Shown here: positions 46,535 through 57,440 of the stretch, piece after piece | Layout of the letters: each line of letters begins with the position of its first letter | Numbering within the stretch: the first letter of the stretch is position 1 | NCBI GenBank assembly: GCA_023362775.1 | Contig: JALMGJ010000003.1 | Coordinates: forward strand, 50,706,416-50,770,415 | DNA from: Charina bottae | Taxonomy: Eukaryota > Chordata > Lepidosauria > Squamata > Charinaidae | Reading direction: 5' to 3' | Length of the DNA stretch: 64,000 bases | Notes under the pieces: model-generated | What the model was told of the DNA's origin: nothing | Databases searched by the model: none | Seen by the model: only the letters and a program-made list of their open reading frames with translations | Position numbers and translations under genes: made by a program

Positions 46535-47854
46535 GTATTAGCCTGATTTATATGATAGCAAATACCAAAATATGTCTAAACTAAACTATCAAATATATGC
46601 AAACGTTTATATTAAATTTAAAGGTCATAGTCTGCTATATGATTTTTGTTATAGAGGGGGCAGTTGAAGATATACAGATGTATCAAAGGAACTTATTCAT
46701 TTATGATGGCAGAATGAATCTTTACAACCCAGAAATTTAGCATTGTAAAGTTTCTCCATTTCTACACAGGGGGCACCCAATGGGAGCTACATTTAGTTTA
46801 GCTGCTATCATTTAACGAATCTTATATTTACTTTTACATCAACTATTTCACTTCAAAATTACTGAGGCATTAAACTTTCTCATTAATTAACCTAACTGAC
46901 TCCTTAAACTGTTATGGAATCTTCCAATAACCACTGGAAAGAAGTGCAGGTCTATAGATATAATGAGATAATCACTAACCCTACAGAGAAATATTTAATG
47001 TGACCCAGGAGGTATGGATCTAAGGGAAAGTTTGCAGCAGTGACTCTTATGGGAAAGTTGGACAAATGTAAATTAAGCTATATAAGTGACCATATTGCAA
47101 GCAACCCTCACAGTCTATAACATGCTTACTTGGACATAGTCTTTTATATTAATGAACTTGCCTCCATTTCAACACAGGTATTGACAACAGACTTTCAAAT
47201 GATAAGTGAAGTGATTGCAAGATTCTGTATGTTAGCCCATTGTCCCCAAATTTCTCAGTTTTCAGCTGCTTCATTTGTAAGGACTTAAACTTTGAGCTCT
47301 CTGTTTTCATTATACGAGGCATTTTTAAAAAATCTATGAAGTGATACTGGTGCATTATACCAATTGCAATGCTAGAGAAGATTCTGGAAAGCTTGTGTGG
47401 CTTTCTTAGGCTTGGTTTTCCCCAAGAAGATAAATCTGAATCTTCATTATGTTTCTGGAGAATACTCCATAAATATTTTTATGGGGGAATATTTTTAATA
47501 CTTTATGATAGAGGCCTGTACAACATGGCTTGGATTTAAGTTTGATGATGAGCTTTGTATCATACATATCCATACCTAAACACAAGGATGCCCAAATGAT
47601 GAAACGTGCATTGTAAAGTCACAATATAAGCTTCTTCCTTTCGTAGTTGCATTACAATGTTGCATGCAATATGTAAGAGATGGAGCTTGTGTTGCAATGC
47701 CATGATGTCCATTTCATCAATTGTGGCTCTTATGCCCCCTGCCAACTCCAGACTTTGTATTAGTTCATTGCCTCATCCAGCATTTGCAAAAGCTGTTCGA
47801 GCACAGGACAACATGTACTAACTGACTGTAATGGCAAACATGTAACAGAGAGAG
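46535..47854. other. unique AT-rich stretch
   Basis: Nothing recognised. Confidence 0.45.
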
Positions 47855-47963
47855 ATGCTGCGAAGGTCATAAATGCAGGCATTGGTCGCAAAGTTACTTT
47901 TTCATCACTGTCATAACTGTAAATGGTCACTGTCCAAGGCAGTTGCTAAATGAGAACTACCTG
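47855..47963. mobile_element. fold-back MITE, CAGGTAGTCCTC family, copy 5 (right-end fragment)
   Basis: GGTCGCAAAGTTACTTTTTCATCA, CATAACTGTAAATGGTCACTG and AAATGAGAACTACCTG followed by TA match the right part of the other copies. The left half is absent or unrecognisable. Confidence 0.65.
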
Positions 47964-48803
47964 TACCAGTTAGGAAAGGTGAAGACTACAATTGCAATTA
48001 CCTCACTTTGCCACTAGGGTTAAATGCTGAGTTAAAAGCTACCCACCCAACTTGAAAACTACACTGCCTCTATTGCCAGTCGGTACTCTGCCTCTCATGT
48101 GTCTGTTTCAATTGATTGCTGTCCTGATTATGCCAAGATGATGATGATTTTAAAGAGATCAGAGATGAATCACAAGCAGCACTTGTAGGATTCCTCTTCT
48201 CTTCCTCCCCACCCCACCTCTTATATAACTAACAAATGGCAATTTCCAGATTTCTCAGTATTCTGCTTGGGAAGCAATTGGGAGGGGTTTGGTCATAACA
48301 CTCACTGCCATGTTATTTCAGGCTTGCAGTGAACTAGTAAGTGGCATAAAGTAAAAGGGCTTACAGTACTGCTGGCTGAGCAGTCTAGTGCAATTGCACA
48401 ATTCTGATAGACCACTGGCCCGCCCAGAGCTGCTGTGTCTAGCTCTTTAGGGAAAGCACAGAATGGCACAGGAGGGTGCAACCTGAATTGGTCAATGAGT
48501 ACTTCACTGATTCCATGAGCTACTGTCATCAGACATTCCCTCCAACATAAAAAATGAAAAGCATTTTGTTCTATGAAAAAGTATTTTCTCCTTTCTGATT
48601 TTCTGAAATTTTGCATATCTTTGCTATTGAATATTGTCAGAATTCCATGTGGCTTCCACTGATACATAAAGGGAGTCTCAGTGATCAACTAACATCAAAG
48701 TTTATTGCTTGTTTCATTTATTCCATAAATAAAGACATCCAACATATGATGTGCCAGGGTAAAAAACTAATCCCCTTCTCCAGTTCAGTCAGTTCAGTTA
48801 AAG
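47964..48803. other. unique stretch
   Basis: A 128-codon minus-strand frame (48302-48688) has no recognised domain. No repeats. Confidence 0.4.
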
Positions 48804-49096
48804 TGATAGCTAGGCTATATGTCTATGAAGGTTCTCAGCCATCCAGGTGGAATTGTCTGTAGCTTGAATCATGTCAACTGGATTTCTATTTTCTCAGTGG
48901 AAATGTTTCGCTCCTTATCCAAGGAGCTTCTTCAGTCTGAGCAAAGTTAGTAAGGGAATCCTTAAATATGTTTCTAGGTGGCTGTGTGACCTTGCACCTG
49001 GGGCTAGGTCATGGTTATTTTGAGATGTTATTTCTAAGTCCCTTTATCATCTAAAGGAGGATCGTTAAGATTACCATGCTGCTGTTGAATGTCTAA

Positions 49097-49330
49097 AATG
49101 TTCACATTTTAGACAGAGAAGATAGGTGGTTTGAGAGAGGGGTCAAGGAATCCATTTATGCCAACTTGGAAAATCCTTCCTTGAATAGAGGTGGGGGCCT
49201 CAGGCACAATCTTTCCCCTATTTTCTTTCCTGCTTTGTCTTCTGTGCCTAGGAAGATTAAGACCATTTCGCAAGCTCAACAGCAGCATGGTAATCTTAAC
49301 GATCCTCCTTTAGATGATAAAGGGACTTAG
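49097..49330 (+). pseudogene. Penelope-like GIY-YIG endonuclease C-terminus (5'-truncated)
   Basis: An open frame of 77 codons runs from just after a stop at 49094 to TAG at 49328. It contains ILDREDRWFERGVKESIYAN and NPSLNRGGGLRHNLS, the characteristic end of vertebrate Penelope-like proteins, which holds the catalytic Glu region and the conserved Asn of the GIY-YIG nuclease. GIY and YIG blocks, zinc-binding region and the whole reverse transcriptase are missing because the element is truncated at the inverted-arm junction. The frame runs into the right terminal repeat, as expected. No start codon exists, so it is not a functional gene. Confidence 0.8.
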
Positions 49331-49422
49331 AAATAACATCTCAAAATAACCATGACCTAGCCCCAGGTGCAAGGTCACACAGCCACCTAGAAACATATTT
49401 AAGGATTCCCTTACTAACTTTG

Positions 49423-49471
49423 CTCAGACTGAAGAAGCTCCTTGGATAAGGAGCGAAACGTTTCCACTGAG
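49423..49471 (+). ncRNA. hammerhead-ribozyme-like motif in the Penelope terminal repeat
   Basis: The core reads CTGAAGA (49429-49435), then a 7-bp stem GCTCCTT/AAGGAGC with loop GGAT (49437-49454), then GAAAC. The following ACGT (49458-49461) can act as a minimal palindromic stem III. Stem I can form between CTCAG (49423-49427) and CTGAG (49467-49471). CUGANGA-stem-GAAA is the invariant hammerhead core, and hammerheads are known in Penelope-like termini. The cleavage triplet would be GUU. The antisense arm (48893-48941) has a substitution giving GAAACAT, breaking ACGT. Activity is inferred, not shown. Confidence 0.65.
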
Positions 49472-49522
49472 AAAATAGAAATCCAGTTGACATGATTCAA
49501 GCTACAGATGATAGCTAGGCTA

Positions 49523-49754
49523 GTTTTGTGAATACTTCATTAAAACAAACAGGGTGGATTTGGGCCAACCCTGCACAAATTTTGTCTCCCCTTATCACAA
49601 AGAAGTTGTCATCACATAGTTTCTAGAATCACATCACAGATTATCCAAAAGAAATTTCTGAAGAGCTTTGTAAAAAGTAATTAATGAATATCACTTTGGA
49701 AAAGATTACAAAGCCATTTTTAAAGCTCTAGGGTTTCATCATTTCATAGACACA
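49523..49754. other. short unique stretch
   Basis: Nothing recognised between the Penelope remnant and the Tc1 relic. Confidence 0.4.
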
Positions 49755-50560
49755 TCATCTTGAAATGAAGACAATTTGGGCAATAATAAATGTACACAAG
49801 AGTGACTGACCTGTTAAAGTCTGTCCAAGAACATAGCATACAACTTCCACCAAGTCACAAAGAAACCAGAAAAACTTCAGGGATTTGCAGGCCTTGACTC
49901 CCTGGCTAAAGTCAGTGTTCAAGGCTCCATCATCATGAAAACACTGGGTAGAAATGGAAGTTATGGAGAGTACCAAGGTAGAAGCCACTGCTCACTAAGA
50001 AGAACACTAATGCTTATATAAACCTGCTACACCTGGATTACACTTCACATTTCTGGAGAAACATTCTATGCATAGATGTGCAAAAGTGGGACATTATTGT
50101 TCTTCCACTAAAAGCGTTACACTAGTCGTATTTTGTTTGCTCAAAACCAAAGACTGAATTTCACAATAAGAACCTCACACCAACTATCAAGCATGGAGAT
50201 GGAAGGTGTCGATTTGGGAATGCTTTGCTGCCTCAGGTTCTGGATGACATGCCAGAATTGAATGAAGCATGAATTCCATTTTGTATCAGCAAATACTTCA
50301 AGAGAATATCAGCCCATCCCTACATCAGCTGAAGGCAAAGCACAAGTGGGCTACAAAGCAAGACAGTGATCCCCAAACACAAACAAGTCTACAAGAGAAT
50401 GGATGAAGAAAAACAAATGCAGTATTTTGAATGGTCAGATCAAAGTCCATACCTAAATCTCATAGAAATGTTCTGACAGATCCTGGAATGAACACTATCT
50501 GAATTGAAGCTGTTTGCCATGGAAAAGCAGGCCCAAATTTCTACACAGTGATATGAAAGG
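49755..50560 (+). pseudogene. Tc1-like transposase relic
   Basis: WECFAASGSG (50215-50244) corresponds to the G(C)F..SG block ahead of the second catalytic Asp, and EWSDQSPYLNLIEMF (50429-50473) to the WPSQSPDLNPIE(N) block at the third acidic residue of Tc1/mariner DD34E transposases. Between them lies HKQVYKRMDEEKQ, the usual D.DPKH-type region. Frames break repeatedly and a TGA follows EMF. The N-terminal DNA-binding domain and TIRs are not identified, so it is an old internal fragment. Confidence 0.75.
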
Positions 50561-50561
50561 T

Positions 50562-50601
50562 TGGTTGGTTGGTTGGTTGGTTGGTTGGTTGGTTGGTTGG
50601 T
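50562..50601. repeat. (GGTT)n microsatellite
   Basis: Ten GGTT units, immediately ahead of the antisense LINE 3' end at 50602. Confidence 0.95.
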
Positions 50602-51740
50602 TTTTTCCATGCATCCATCCAATTTCAAGGCCTCCTGATTCCTTAACAACTCTGGGCACTTACAAATAAAAAAGGAAAATAGTACATATAAAAAATGTCA
50701 TAGCCAACCAGAAGAGCAGTCTAGTGGTTAAGGCACCAGGCTAGAAAGTTCTAGTCCTGCCTTAGTCATGAAAGCCGGCTGGGTGACTTTGGGCCAGTCC
50801 CTCCCTCTCAGCCCAACTCACCTCACAGGGTGGTTGTTGTGGAGCAAATAGGAGGAGGAAGGAGTATTAGGTATGATTACCGCCTCGAGTTATTTATAAA
50901 AATAATAAAGGTGGGATAAAAAATCTAAAAAAAAAACTGTAAGAAACAAACTTAACTAACGGGGACTCCACAACCACCCTCTCCCAAGTCCTGGGAGAAC
51001 AACCATATTTTTAAAAATGTCCTGAACATCATTAGTGTGGGAGCTATGTGAACCTCTGGAGGGATGTCATTTCAGAGGGCAGGCAGTGCAATAGAGAAGG
51101 CATGCTTCCAGGGTCCAATAAGATGACACTGTTTAATCGTTGGGACCCAGGGTCCACCCACTGTTCTTGAGTTTACCGGAAAGGCAGAATCAGTTGGAAA
51201 TAAGCAGTCCCTCAGATAGCCAGGTACTGTGCCATGAAAGGCTTTAAAGGTGATAATCAGTATCTTGAATTGACAACTAGTGTAGGTAGCAAAGCAATGG
51301 GGTCACATAAGCATAACATGACACTCCCATCACTTCCTGTACCACCCCATTCTGGACCAGCTGTAGCTTTTGGATCATTTTCAAGGGCAGCCCCATGTGG
51401 AACGCATTACAGTAATCCAATCATGAGGTGACCAGGTCATGAGTAATTGTCTGAAGGCTTCCTGGTCCAGGAAAGGGCACAACTAGCATCCTAGATGTAC
51501 CAGTGCAAAGGCCCTTTTAGCCACAGCTGCCACCTGTTATTCAAGAAGGAGCTGTGAGTCCAACAGGACCCCCAAATTATGCACAAGATGCAGCCCCATT
51601 GAAGACTAGCAATGGGATATCCTTGGAGTTTGGGGGCCCAAATAAATACAACCACTTGATCTTGTCAGGATTGACCCTGAGTCTGTTCTTCCACATCGAT
51701 TTCCACTAATTACAGGAAATGTTTAACTGAGTCTATTGCA
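50602..51740 (-). mobile_element. long antisense LINE 3' region, interrupted by a SINE
   Basis: 50602-50700 carries AACTCTGGGCACTTACAAAT (3' end). After the SINE (50711-50940) the match resumes: GTGCCATGAAAGGCTTTAAAGG, TGATAATCAGTATCTTGAATTG, CCATTCTGGACCAGCTGTAGC, AAGGGCAGCCCCATGTGGAA, CATTACAGTAATCCAATC, TGTGAGTCCAACAGGACCCC and ATCTTGTCAGGATTGACCCTG. This order is that of an abundant reptile LINE 3' region. Coding capacity is not apparent. It is the longest copy of the family in the window. Confidence 0.7.
50711..50940 (+). mobile_element. tRNA-derived SINE inside the antisense LINE
   Basis: GCAGTCTAGTGGTTAAGGCACC head, AGAAAGTTCTAGTCCTGCCTT (about 16 bp shorter than the full head, so the anticodon-side stretch is missing), AAAGCCGGCTGGGTGAC core and TTATTTATAAAAATAATAAAGG tail, then A-rich. 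It is the 5833-type SINE and younger than the LINE it interrupts. Confidence 0.85.
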
Positions 51741-52561
51741 GCTAAAGGTGGTACAACCGGTTATTGAATCTAAGGAATTTTTTTACACTAGGGTAACTTA
51801 TATTGGATGACTTTATTCATGAAATAAATGAAATATGTACCAAATGTTGGTGTTACTTGTTCACTGAGATTCCCTTTATATATCAATAGGACCCACAAGA
51901 AGCCCTGTCAATATTTATAACAAAGATATGCTAAAATGCAGAAAATCCCAAAGGCACCTAGTACATTTTCACAGAGTTGTAACAGATTTTTCAATCTTTG
52001 TGGCTGTAGTTGGTTCCTGCTGACTTAGGAGGGTTGTAACAGTGGTACAACCAAGAACAACTTAAAGTTGTCTCACTAATGGGCTGGAACTGAGATGCAG
52101 GCAACATCAGGGGGAACAGGTCAGAAAAATATGTTGTCAGGGTACATTTGAGTTGTGGTTAGATACAAGTGAGGGTAGCCCCTTAGAAGCATGGGGAGAT
52201 TCTGTTGCTTCACAAAGCAGCTTTCAGGATGGGAGGAGCACTTAACTCTTTGTCAAGGTGAAACAAACATGGAAGATCTGCACAATATAGTCCTCATAAT
52301 TGCATTAAAATAAAGAAGTCCTTGAGTTGAGTTCATTGCCTGGTGACCACATGAACACAACCTTGCACTTATTTGCTACTGCCATCTTCTGGGATTTTTC
52401 TTTATTTCCCAATCTGGCTGACAACCCAGAATTTCCCCGTGATCTCTTGTCCAAGTATGAAATGGGATTGCTTAGCTTCTATAGCTAGATATGGTGAGCC
52501 AAGTCCTACCATCTAAAGTTCTATCATCTACTGGTTGAGCCACAGATAATTGGAGTTCCAC
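51741..52561. other. unique AT-rich stretch
   Basis: Nothing recognised. Confidence 0.45.

Positions 52562-52636
<75 letters not shown>
52562..52636. repeat. (AAGC)n microsatellite
   Basis: About 18 uninterrupted AAGC units; on the minus strand it reads as Leu-Ala-Cys-Leu. Ends in AATAAATAAAT. Confidence 0.95.
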
Positions 52637-52924
52637 TAAATAAATCAACAAACTCTCCTTAAACAAAGCCTAAACATCTTTATTCATGTTTTTAATTGCT
52701 CTCTGAAGTGGTATAGCCCAGACATAAATTTAGTACTGAAGTAGAATGAAGGCCTTAAAGAGACACTTGATACTGTTTCCTATTCCTGTCATTCCTCTTA
52801 GGTATATTTGAAGCCTGGCTAGGAAACTTGTGGCCTTGCAAATATTGTTGTATTCTATCAACAATATTGAGTACTATCACAGTTACCATAATAGTCAAAG
52901 AGGATGCATGTTTTAATCCAACAA

Positions 52925-53095
52925 CTCTCAGATTGATTGATTGATTGATTGATTGATTATGTGCCATCTTATCATTTTCGACTCCTAGCGACCACGTAAA
53001 TAGATTTTGTCCGTGACGATCTATCCCTAACCTGGTCTTTCAAGGGCTTTCAATGGTGTACTCATCGCCACTGTAACTGAGTGTAACCCAGATAG
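52925..53095 (-). mobile_element. BovB/RTE LINE 3' terminus, antisense
   Basis: A GATT tetramer tract (52931-52948), then TATGTGCCATCTTATCATTTTC, GACTCCTAGCGACCACGT and GCCACTGTAACTGAG. The same terminus occurs in the relic at 21740. It is truncated just after the GTAACTGAG region. Confidence 0.75.
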
Positions 53096-53177
53096 CCGTA
53101 ATAATATATTTTGAACAAACCACAATAGCAGATAAGAAAAATATATCACTGACAAGAAATTCACAAAACCATATAAT

Positions 53178-53425
53178 TGTTATGGAGAGCGCAGGCGAGG
53201 AAGGAGGGGGCACTTTCCAGGGGGAGAAGCGCGTTCACAGTGTTGAGGACCTTGGGCGCCCAGCCAAGAAAGTCAGGCAGGACCCGCCTTAGGGTGCCTG
53301 GGCTTTTCCCTCAGAGAATCTGTTAACTTAGCTTAGTTTGGCAAGATTTTGTGCAAGGTAGAAACAATAAAGATCTAGAGCTTCATTCCTGGCTCAGCGT
53401 TGTTTTTTCACCTCAAACCACGACA
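53178..53425 (+). mobile_element. probable solo LTR
   Basis: It begins TGTTATGGAGAG and ends CCACGACA (TG...CA), with an AATAAA signal (53369-53374) about 50 bp from the end and a GTTGTTTTTTCACCTC region typical of LTR 3' parts. It is GC-richer than its flanks. Flanking 5-mers (ATAAT, AAAAG) do not match, so the boundaries or identity are uncertain. No internal retroviral-type coding sequence is present. Confidence 0.45.
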
Positions 53426-53491
53426 AAAAGTTATGTGATAACTATACCTACTACAAGTTGCTTGCATGTACTATCATGAATCAGTGACACT

Positions 53492-53849
53492 AAGGGGCAT
53501 GGTGGCTCAGCGAAGGGGCGTGGTGGCTCAGCGGGTAAGACGCTAGGCTTGTCGATCGGAAGATCGCAAGTTCGGAGGTTCAAATCCCTAGCCCTGCGTG
53601 CGGAGTGAGCTCCTCCACTCGCCCCAGTTCTTGACAACCTAGCAATTCGAAAGCATGCAAATGCAAGTAGATTAATAGGTACCACTTCGGTGGGTAGGTA
53701 ACAGCGTTCTGCGTGCGTCATGCCAGCCACATGACCATGGAAGCGTCTTCGGACAACGCTGGCTCTTTGGCTAACAAGCGGAGATGATCACCGGCCCCTA
53801 GAGTCGGACACGACTGCACAAATGTGCGGGGGAACCTTTACCTTTTTAT
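53492..53849 (+). mobile_element. Sauria SINE, copy 3, with duplicated 5' head
   Basis: A 19-bp target duplication TATCATGAATCAGTGACAC lies at 53472-53490 and 53850-53868. The 21-bp head (AAGGGGCATGGTGGCTCAGCG, 53492-53512) is repeated with one change at 53513-53533, then the normal SINE continues through B box GGTTCAAATCCC and tail TAGAGTCGG...CCTTTACC. Young by its perfect target duplication. Confidence 0.93.
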
Positions 53850-53868
53850 TATCATGAATCAGTGACAC

Positions 53869-54410
53869 AAAGTCTGTGACGGCTAGCTTATCAATAGATA
53901 AGCTAATAATATGACTATGATAAACTAATCATATGACTATGTGAATTGTCCATAACTTTTTTTCTTTCTTTTACATTGCTCTATCAATTTGCTTCATGTT
54001 CCAAAACAAACAGACATCAACTGAAACCCACTTCTGGAGATGCTCTATGTAAAGTTATCTGACTTGCATTTATTTCTTTTAAATAGTGACCAAGATTTGG
54101 TACTTGCAAGGTGGATCTAGACTTCATGAGCAGAAAAAGATTGGCTTTTCCTGAAGTACTGAGGTAATTTGATTAATCTTTTTAATTATAAATCAAATCT
54201 ACCAAATGTGGTTTTAACTACCAAATGTCACCCTGCTGTCAGCAAGCAACCTGGGATAGGGAAGGGTTGCATTTCATGTTAATACACACTGGCAGAAAAT
54301 ATCATATTTCTTAATATCTTAATAGTAAGAAACTATTTCTTAATATGTTCAACTATAGGCATGGTTTAATATAACTTTTTTTTCAACTCATCATCCTGCT
54401 CCCCCATCTT
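53869..54410. other. unique AT-rich stretch
   Basis: Nothing recognised. Confidence 0.45.
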
Positions 54411-54424
54411 GCCTCTGGTTGGAG

Positions 54425-54493
<69 letters not shown>

Positions 54494-54505
54494 ATCTCCA
54501 GAGGC
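54411..54505. repeat. (ATCT)n microsatellite flanked by an inverted repeat
   Basis: ATCT units occupy 54427-54492. The flanks GCCTCTGGTTGGAGAT and ATCTCCAGAGGC are mutually inverted (with a three-base gap), so the array could sit in the loop of a hairpin. Confidence 0.85.
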
Positions 54506-55615
54506 TTTCTCCACTGCCATTTTTCATTCTCTTACAATTTAGTTGCATGACATGACTATTAGAAAGCTATTATTATAGGTAGCACTTTGTTGCAAGCTAC
54601 TATTGATCAATTTAGGGACATTGTGGTAGTTTTCTACATTTGCCTGTGGTGCGGTGTACTGTTCCCAGTGCAGAAATAAATGAAGTTTTATATGTGTTTT
54701 ATTGTGACTTTTAGGATGATTTTAAACATCTGGAAATTGGAACTGAGGTTGTACTCTTTAGTAGCCTAGGCATGTTTTATGATATTGCACTGAATCATCC
54801 TCCTTGCTGGGAGAGTGGTAACAACTTTTTTGGTGGCTATGAAAATATCATTATAGTGATGGAAGACAAATCTATTCAGCTTGCATTTTATTGCAAAGAG
54901 AGCTAAATCATATTTCCTAAATCAGAAAGCAAACCAAATTAAAATTATTCTTCAATTTCCATCATTTTCAAAATGTTGTGATGCAATTTTTGAAAACATT
55001 ATAAAAAAGATGTGCATGCACACATAAAATATGTATAAATATTAACACAGAATTTTTAAAAATTGCAAATGGACTCAGAAACATAAGTAAACCAGTTTAA
55101 GTTGGAAAAACAATATACTGAGTGAAACAAAACTCCAGATACATTCATACATTTCTTCTGTAAATCTTCTGTTCTAAGATTTGATTTTTTCCAGGCCGCT
55201 TAATTTGAGAAATGCCTCATCCTCCTTAGAATTTTCAGTTGCTATTTTATTTTATCAGTATTATTATAGTTTTATTGAATATTTTAGTTTTATTATATAT
55301 CTAGTGGTCACCACTTTGGAACCTATTTGATGAAGAGTGCCATATCAGTGTTTTAAAATAAGCCAATAAATTAAAAAATGAATAAAGTCTCATTCTAAAT
55401 GAGTTCAGTCTTTCTGTATATGTTTTCCTAAGGACAGAGATAAATTTGCCTAAGTTTTTAGCCAATTGTATTTTGTCTTTGTTTTTTTTAAAAAGCACTC
55501 AGGTATAATGAGAACCATAGGTTGCAGGGTCATAGTTCAGGCCACCATACTTGAGCTGCAGACATCTGGATATCCATAGAAGGGAGCAAAGAGAATGTTC
55601 TGTATCTCTTTGCTG
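54506..55615. other. unique AT-rich stretch
   Basis: Nothing recognised. Confidence 0.45.
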
Positions 55616-55801
55616 CCATCTGGTTCTAATCCTGCCTTAGGCACAAAGCCAGCTGGGTGACCTTGGGCCAGTCCCTCTCTCTCAGCCCTAGGAAGAAGCA
55701 ATGGCAAACCACTTCCGAAAAACCTGCCAGGAAAACTGCAGGGACTAGGCCAGGCAGTCGCCAGGAGTCAACAATGACTGAAAGGCACCAAAAAAAAAAA
55801 G
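55616..55801 (+). mobile_element. 5'-truncated tRNA SINE with BovB-type tail
   Basis: It begins inside the head (TTCTAATCCTGCCTTAGGCA), keeps CAAAGCCAGCTGGGTGACC, and has tail GAAGCAATGGCAAACCACTTCC, CCAGGAAAACTGCAGGGACT and GGAGTCAACAATGACTGAAAGG, then poly-A. The tail matches 42611 and BovB. Confidence 0.8.
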
Positions 55802-56024
55802 TGATAGTCATTCCCATGTTATGGGAAACAGCAAAGGAGGAATTTAAAGGTCTTATGCTCCTCTCTTCTTTGTTCCACTGAAACATGGGAAAATAAGATT
55901 TGTACTCCTACAAAATAAGAAGCCCGTTCCCAATAAAGAAGCCTTGTCAAATGCCTATTAAAGTTTTCTATTTCTTGGTAGTGTAGGAAGTTGTAGGAAT
56001 TGTATGTGGTACTTTTACCTTAAG
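55802..56024. other. short unique stretch
   Basis: Nothing recognised. Confidence 0.4.
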
Positions 56025-56325
56025 GATAGGCAACTTTTTCAGGTCCAGAAGCTGAACTGCACAACGCTTTGGAAGGCTGAGGGCTGCAGCTGGAGAAAAG
56101 TGATTATAGCTAGGCTGGGTTTGGGTTTTTCTAGTTCTTCCTCCCCCTATCCCCATTTTTTTATTTTTATTTTTTAATATAGGTTAATCCATATTCGTTA
56201 GGATTCACATTACAATTTGTGAGTGTTTCCAATTCCAAAATGTGGAAATTGCAGCAAGTATTTTGGTTTGAGGGCTACAAAAAGAGGGATCTGGAGCCAC
56301 CTGCAGATTGCTGAGCCCTGCTCTA
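56025..56325. mobile_element. possible degraded hAT element
   Basis: AAGGATAGGCAACTTTTTCAGG on the left and CACCTGCAGATTGCTGAGCCCTG on the right resemble the inverted ends of hAT families that start CAGGGGTNGGCAACC. No target duplication is visible, so this is tentative. Confidence 0.35.
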
Positions 56326-57330
56326 GCTAATGGATATGATTGCCATTATCCCATTATGCTATTCTTTTTTATTAAGATGTCTATAATTGCCTCAAGTCAT
56401 GTATCATACTGTATCGCCATTCATCTATTACAGCTTCAAAGAAGAGGCATATGGATGATGTTTTGTTCATTTTTTTCCTTCTTCACTGTGATCTCTCCTC
56501 CTATCAGGCATCCTTTTCAACAGAGCTCATGTTGCATAAGGTGAATATATCCTTATGGTGCAATTCAGTTGTGCAACAAGCACAAATAATGCTGAGTATA
56601 TTTGATGATGATCTGAATGCATTTTGCAAAATAAAATGATGGATAAGCTGCCAATAAAAGTGATTGAAATGCGCTGAAGGAATTGAAGGAAGCCGAGGAA
56701 GGTTATTGTGTAAGAAGATAAAAGATGTAAAGCCTAGCTGGAAAAATGAAATAACTATGGAGTTGTTTTGGTACCTACACTTTATTGATAAAAATGTATC
56801 TGGCTGTAACTTTCTATAGCTTTTTATATATATTTTTTCATTTTTGTATCACTCTTTCACAAAGAATTCCAAGTAACATTCAAAAGTAATTTGATTGGTG
56901 AAATTATTGCTGAAGAAATGTAAGGCATTTTCAAAGCGTTTGTGGAGCTTTAAATGTCAAGCCAGATCAATTAATTTAATTCCATAATGAAATTAACACC
57001 TTAGCCCTCAAAGAAGCTTACAGTAAAGATGAAACAAAATCAGGCAACATGAAATATGCAATATATATAAAACAAGCAAAATTATTATGGTAACATAGTC
57101 ACTAGCTCTCCCTATTGTACCAAAAAATAAATAAAAAGTTTGCATATGTAATTAGCTATTTATTCTTTTCTCTCTCTCTCTCTTTATTGTTTATTTTTTA
57201 AATTTTTTTATTTAAAACAGATATTTTCAAGAAATATAATATCTATAAATGGACACATATTTTCTGAAGTTATACAATTAATGTTCAACATAAATTAGCA
57301 AATTATTCCAAGCAGAGTACATTGAGTTGT
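56326..57330. other. unique AT-rich stretch
   Basis: Nothing recognised. Confidence 0.45.
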
Positions 57331-57440
57331 TATATATATATATCATATCATATCATATCATATCATATCATATCATATCATATCATATCATATCATAATG
57401 ATGGAAGATGGGTGGCCAAATAAATTGATTTACGTAAATA
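57331..57440. repeat. (TA)n(TCATA)n array beside a LINE 3' tail
   Basis: TA units then about nine TCATA pentamers (to 57396) are followed by GATGGAAGATGGGTGGCC AAATAAATTG, which resembles the sense 3' terminus of the CCGCCCATCTC LINE family. The LINE reading is weak. Confidence 0.7.

Larger units (their letters stand above)
48818..49508 (+). mobile_element. Penelope-like element remnant with inverted terminal repeats
   Basis: It is flanked by a 14-bp target duplication TGATAGCTAGGCTA (48804-48817, 49509-49522). Arms 48856-49088 and 49276-49508 are each 233 bp and inverted, with one mismatch that I found (48902/49462 region). The 187-bp centre plus right arm carries the C-terminus of a Penelope-type endonuclease. 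The left end extends 38 bp beyond the inverted repeat (TATGTCTATGAAGGTTCTCA). 5'-truncated bodies with an inverted terminal copy are typical of Penelope-like insertions. The near identity of the arms indicates a young insertion. Confidence 0.82.

Noticed and set aside
48302..48688. 128-codon minus-strand ORF
   Set aside because: No domain recognised and no transcript evidence visible.
52562..52636. CRISPR-like regular repeat
   Set aside because: Units are 4 bp with no spacers: a microsatellite in a eukaryotic genome. No array elsewhere has spacer structure.
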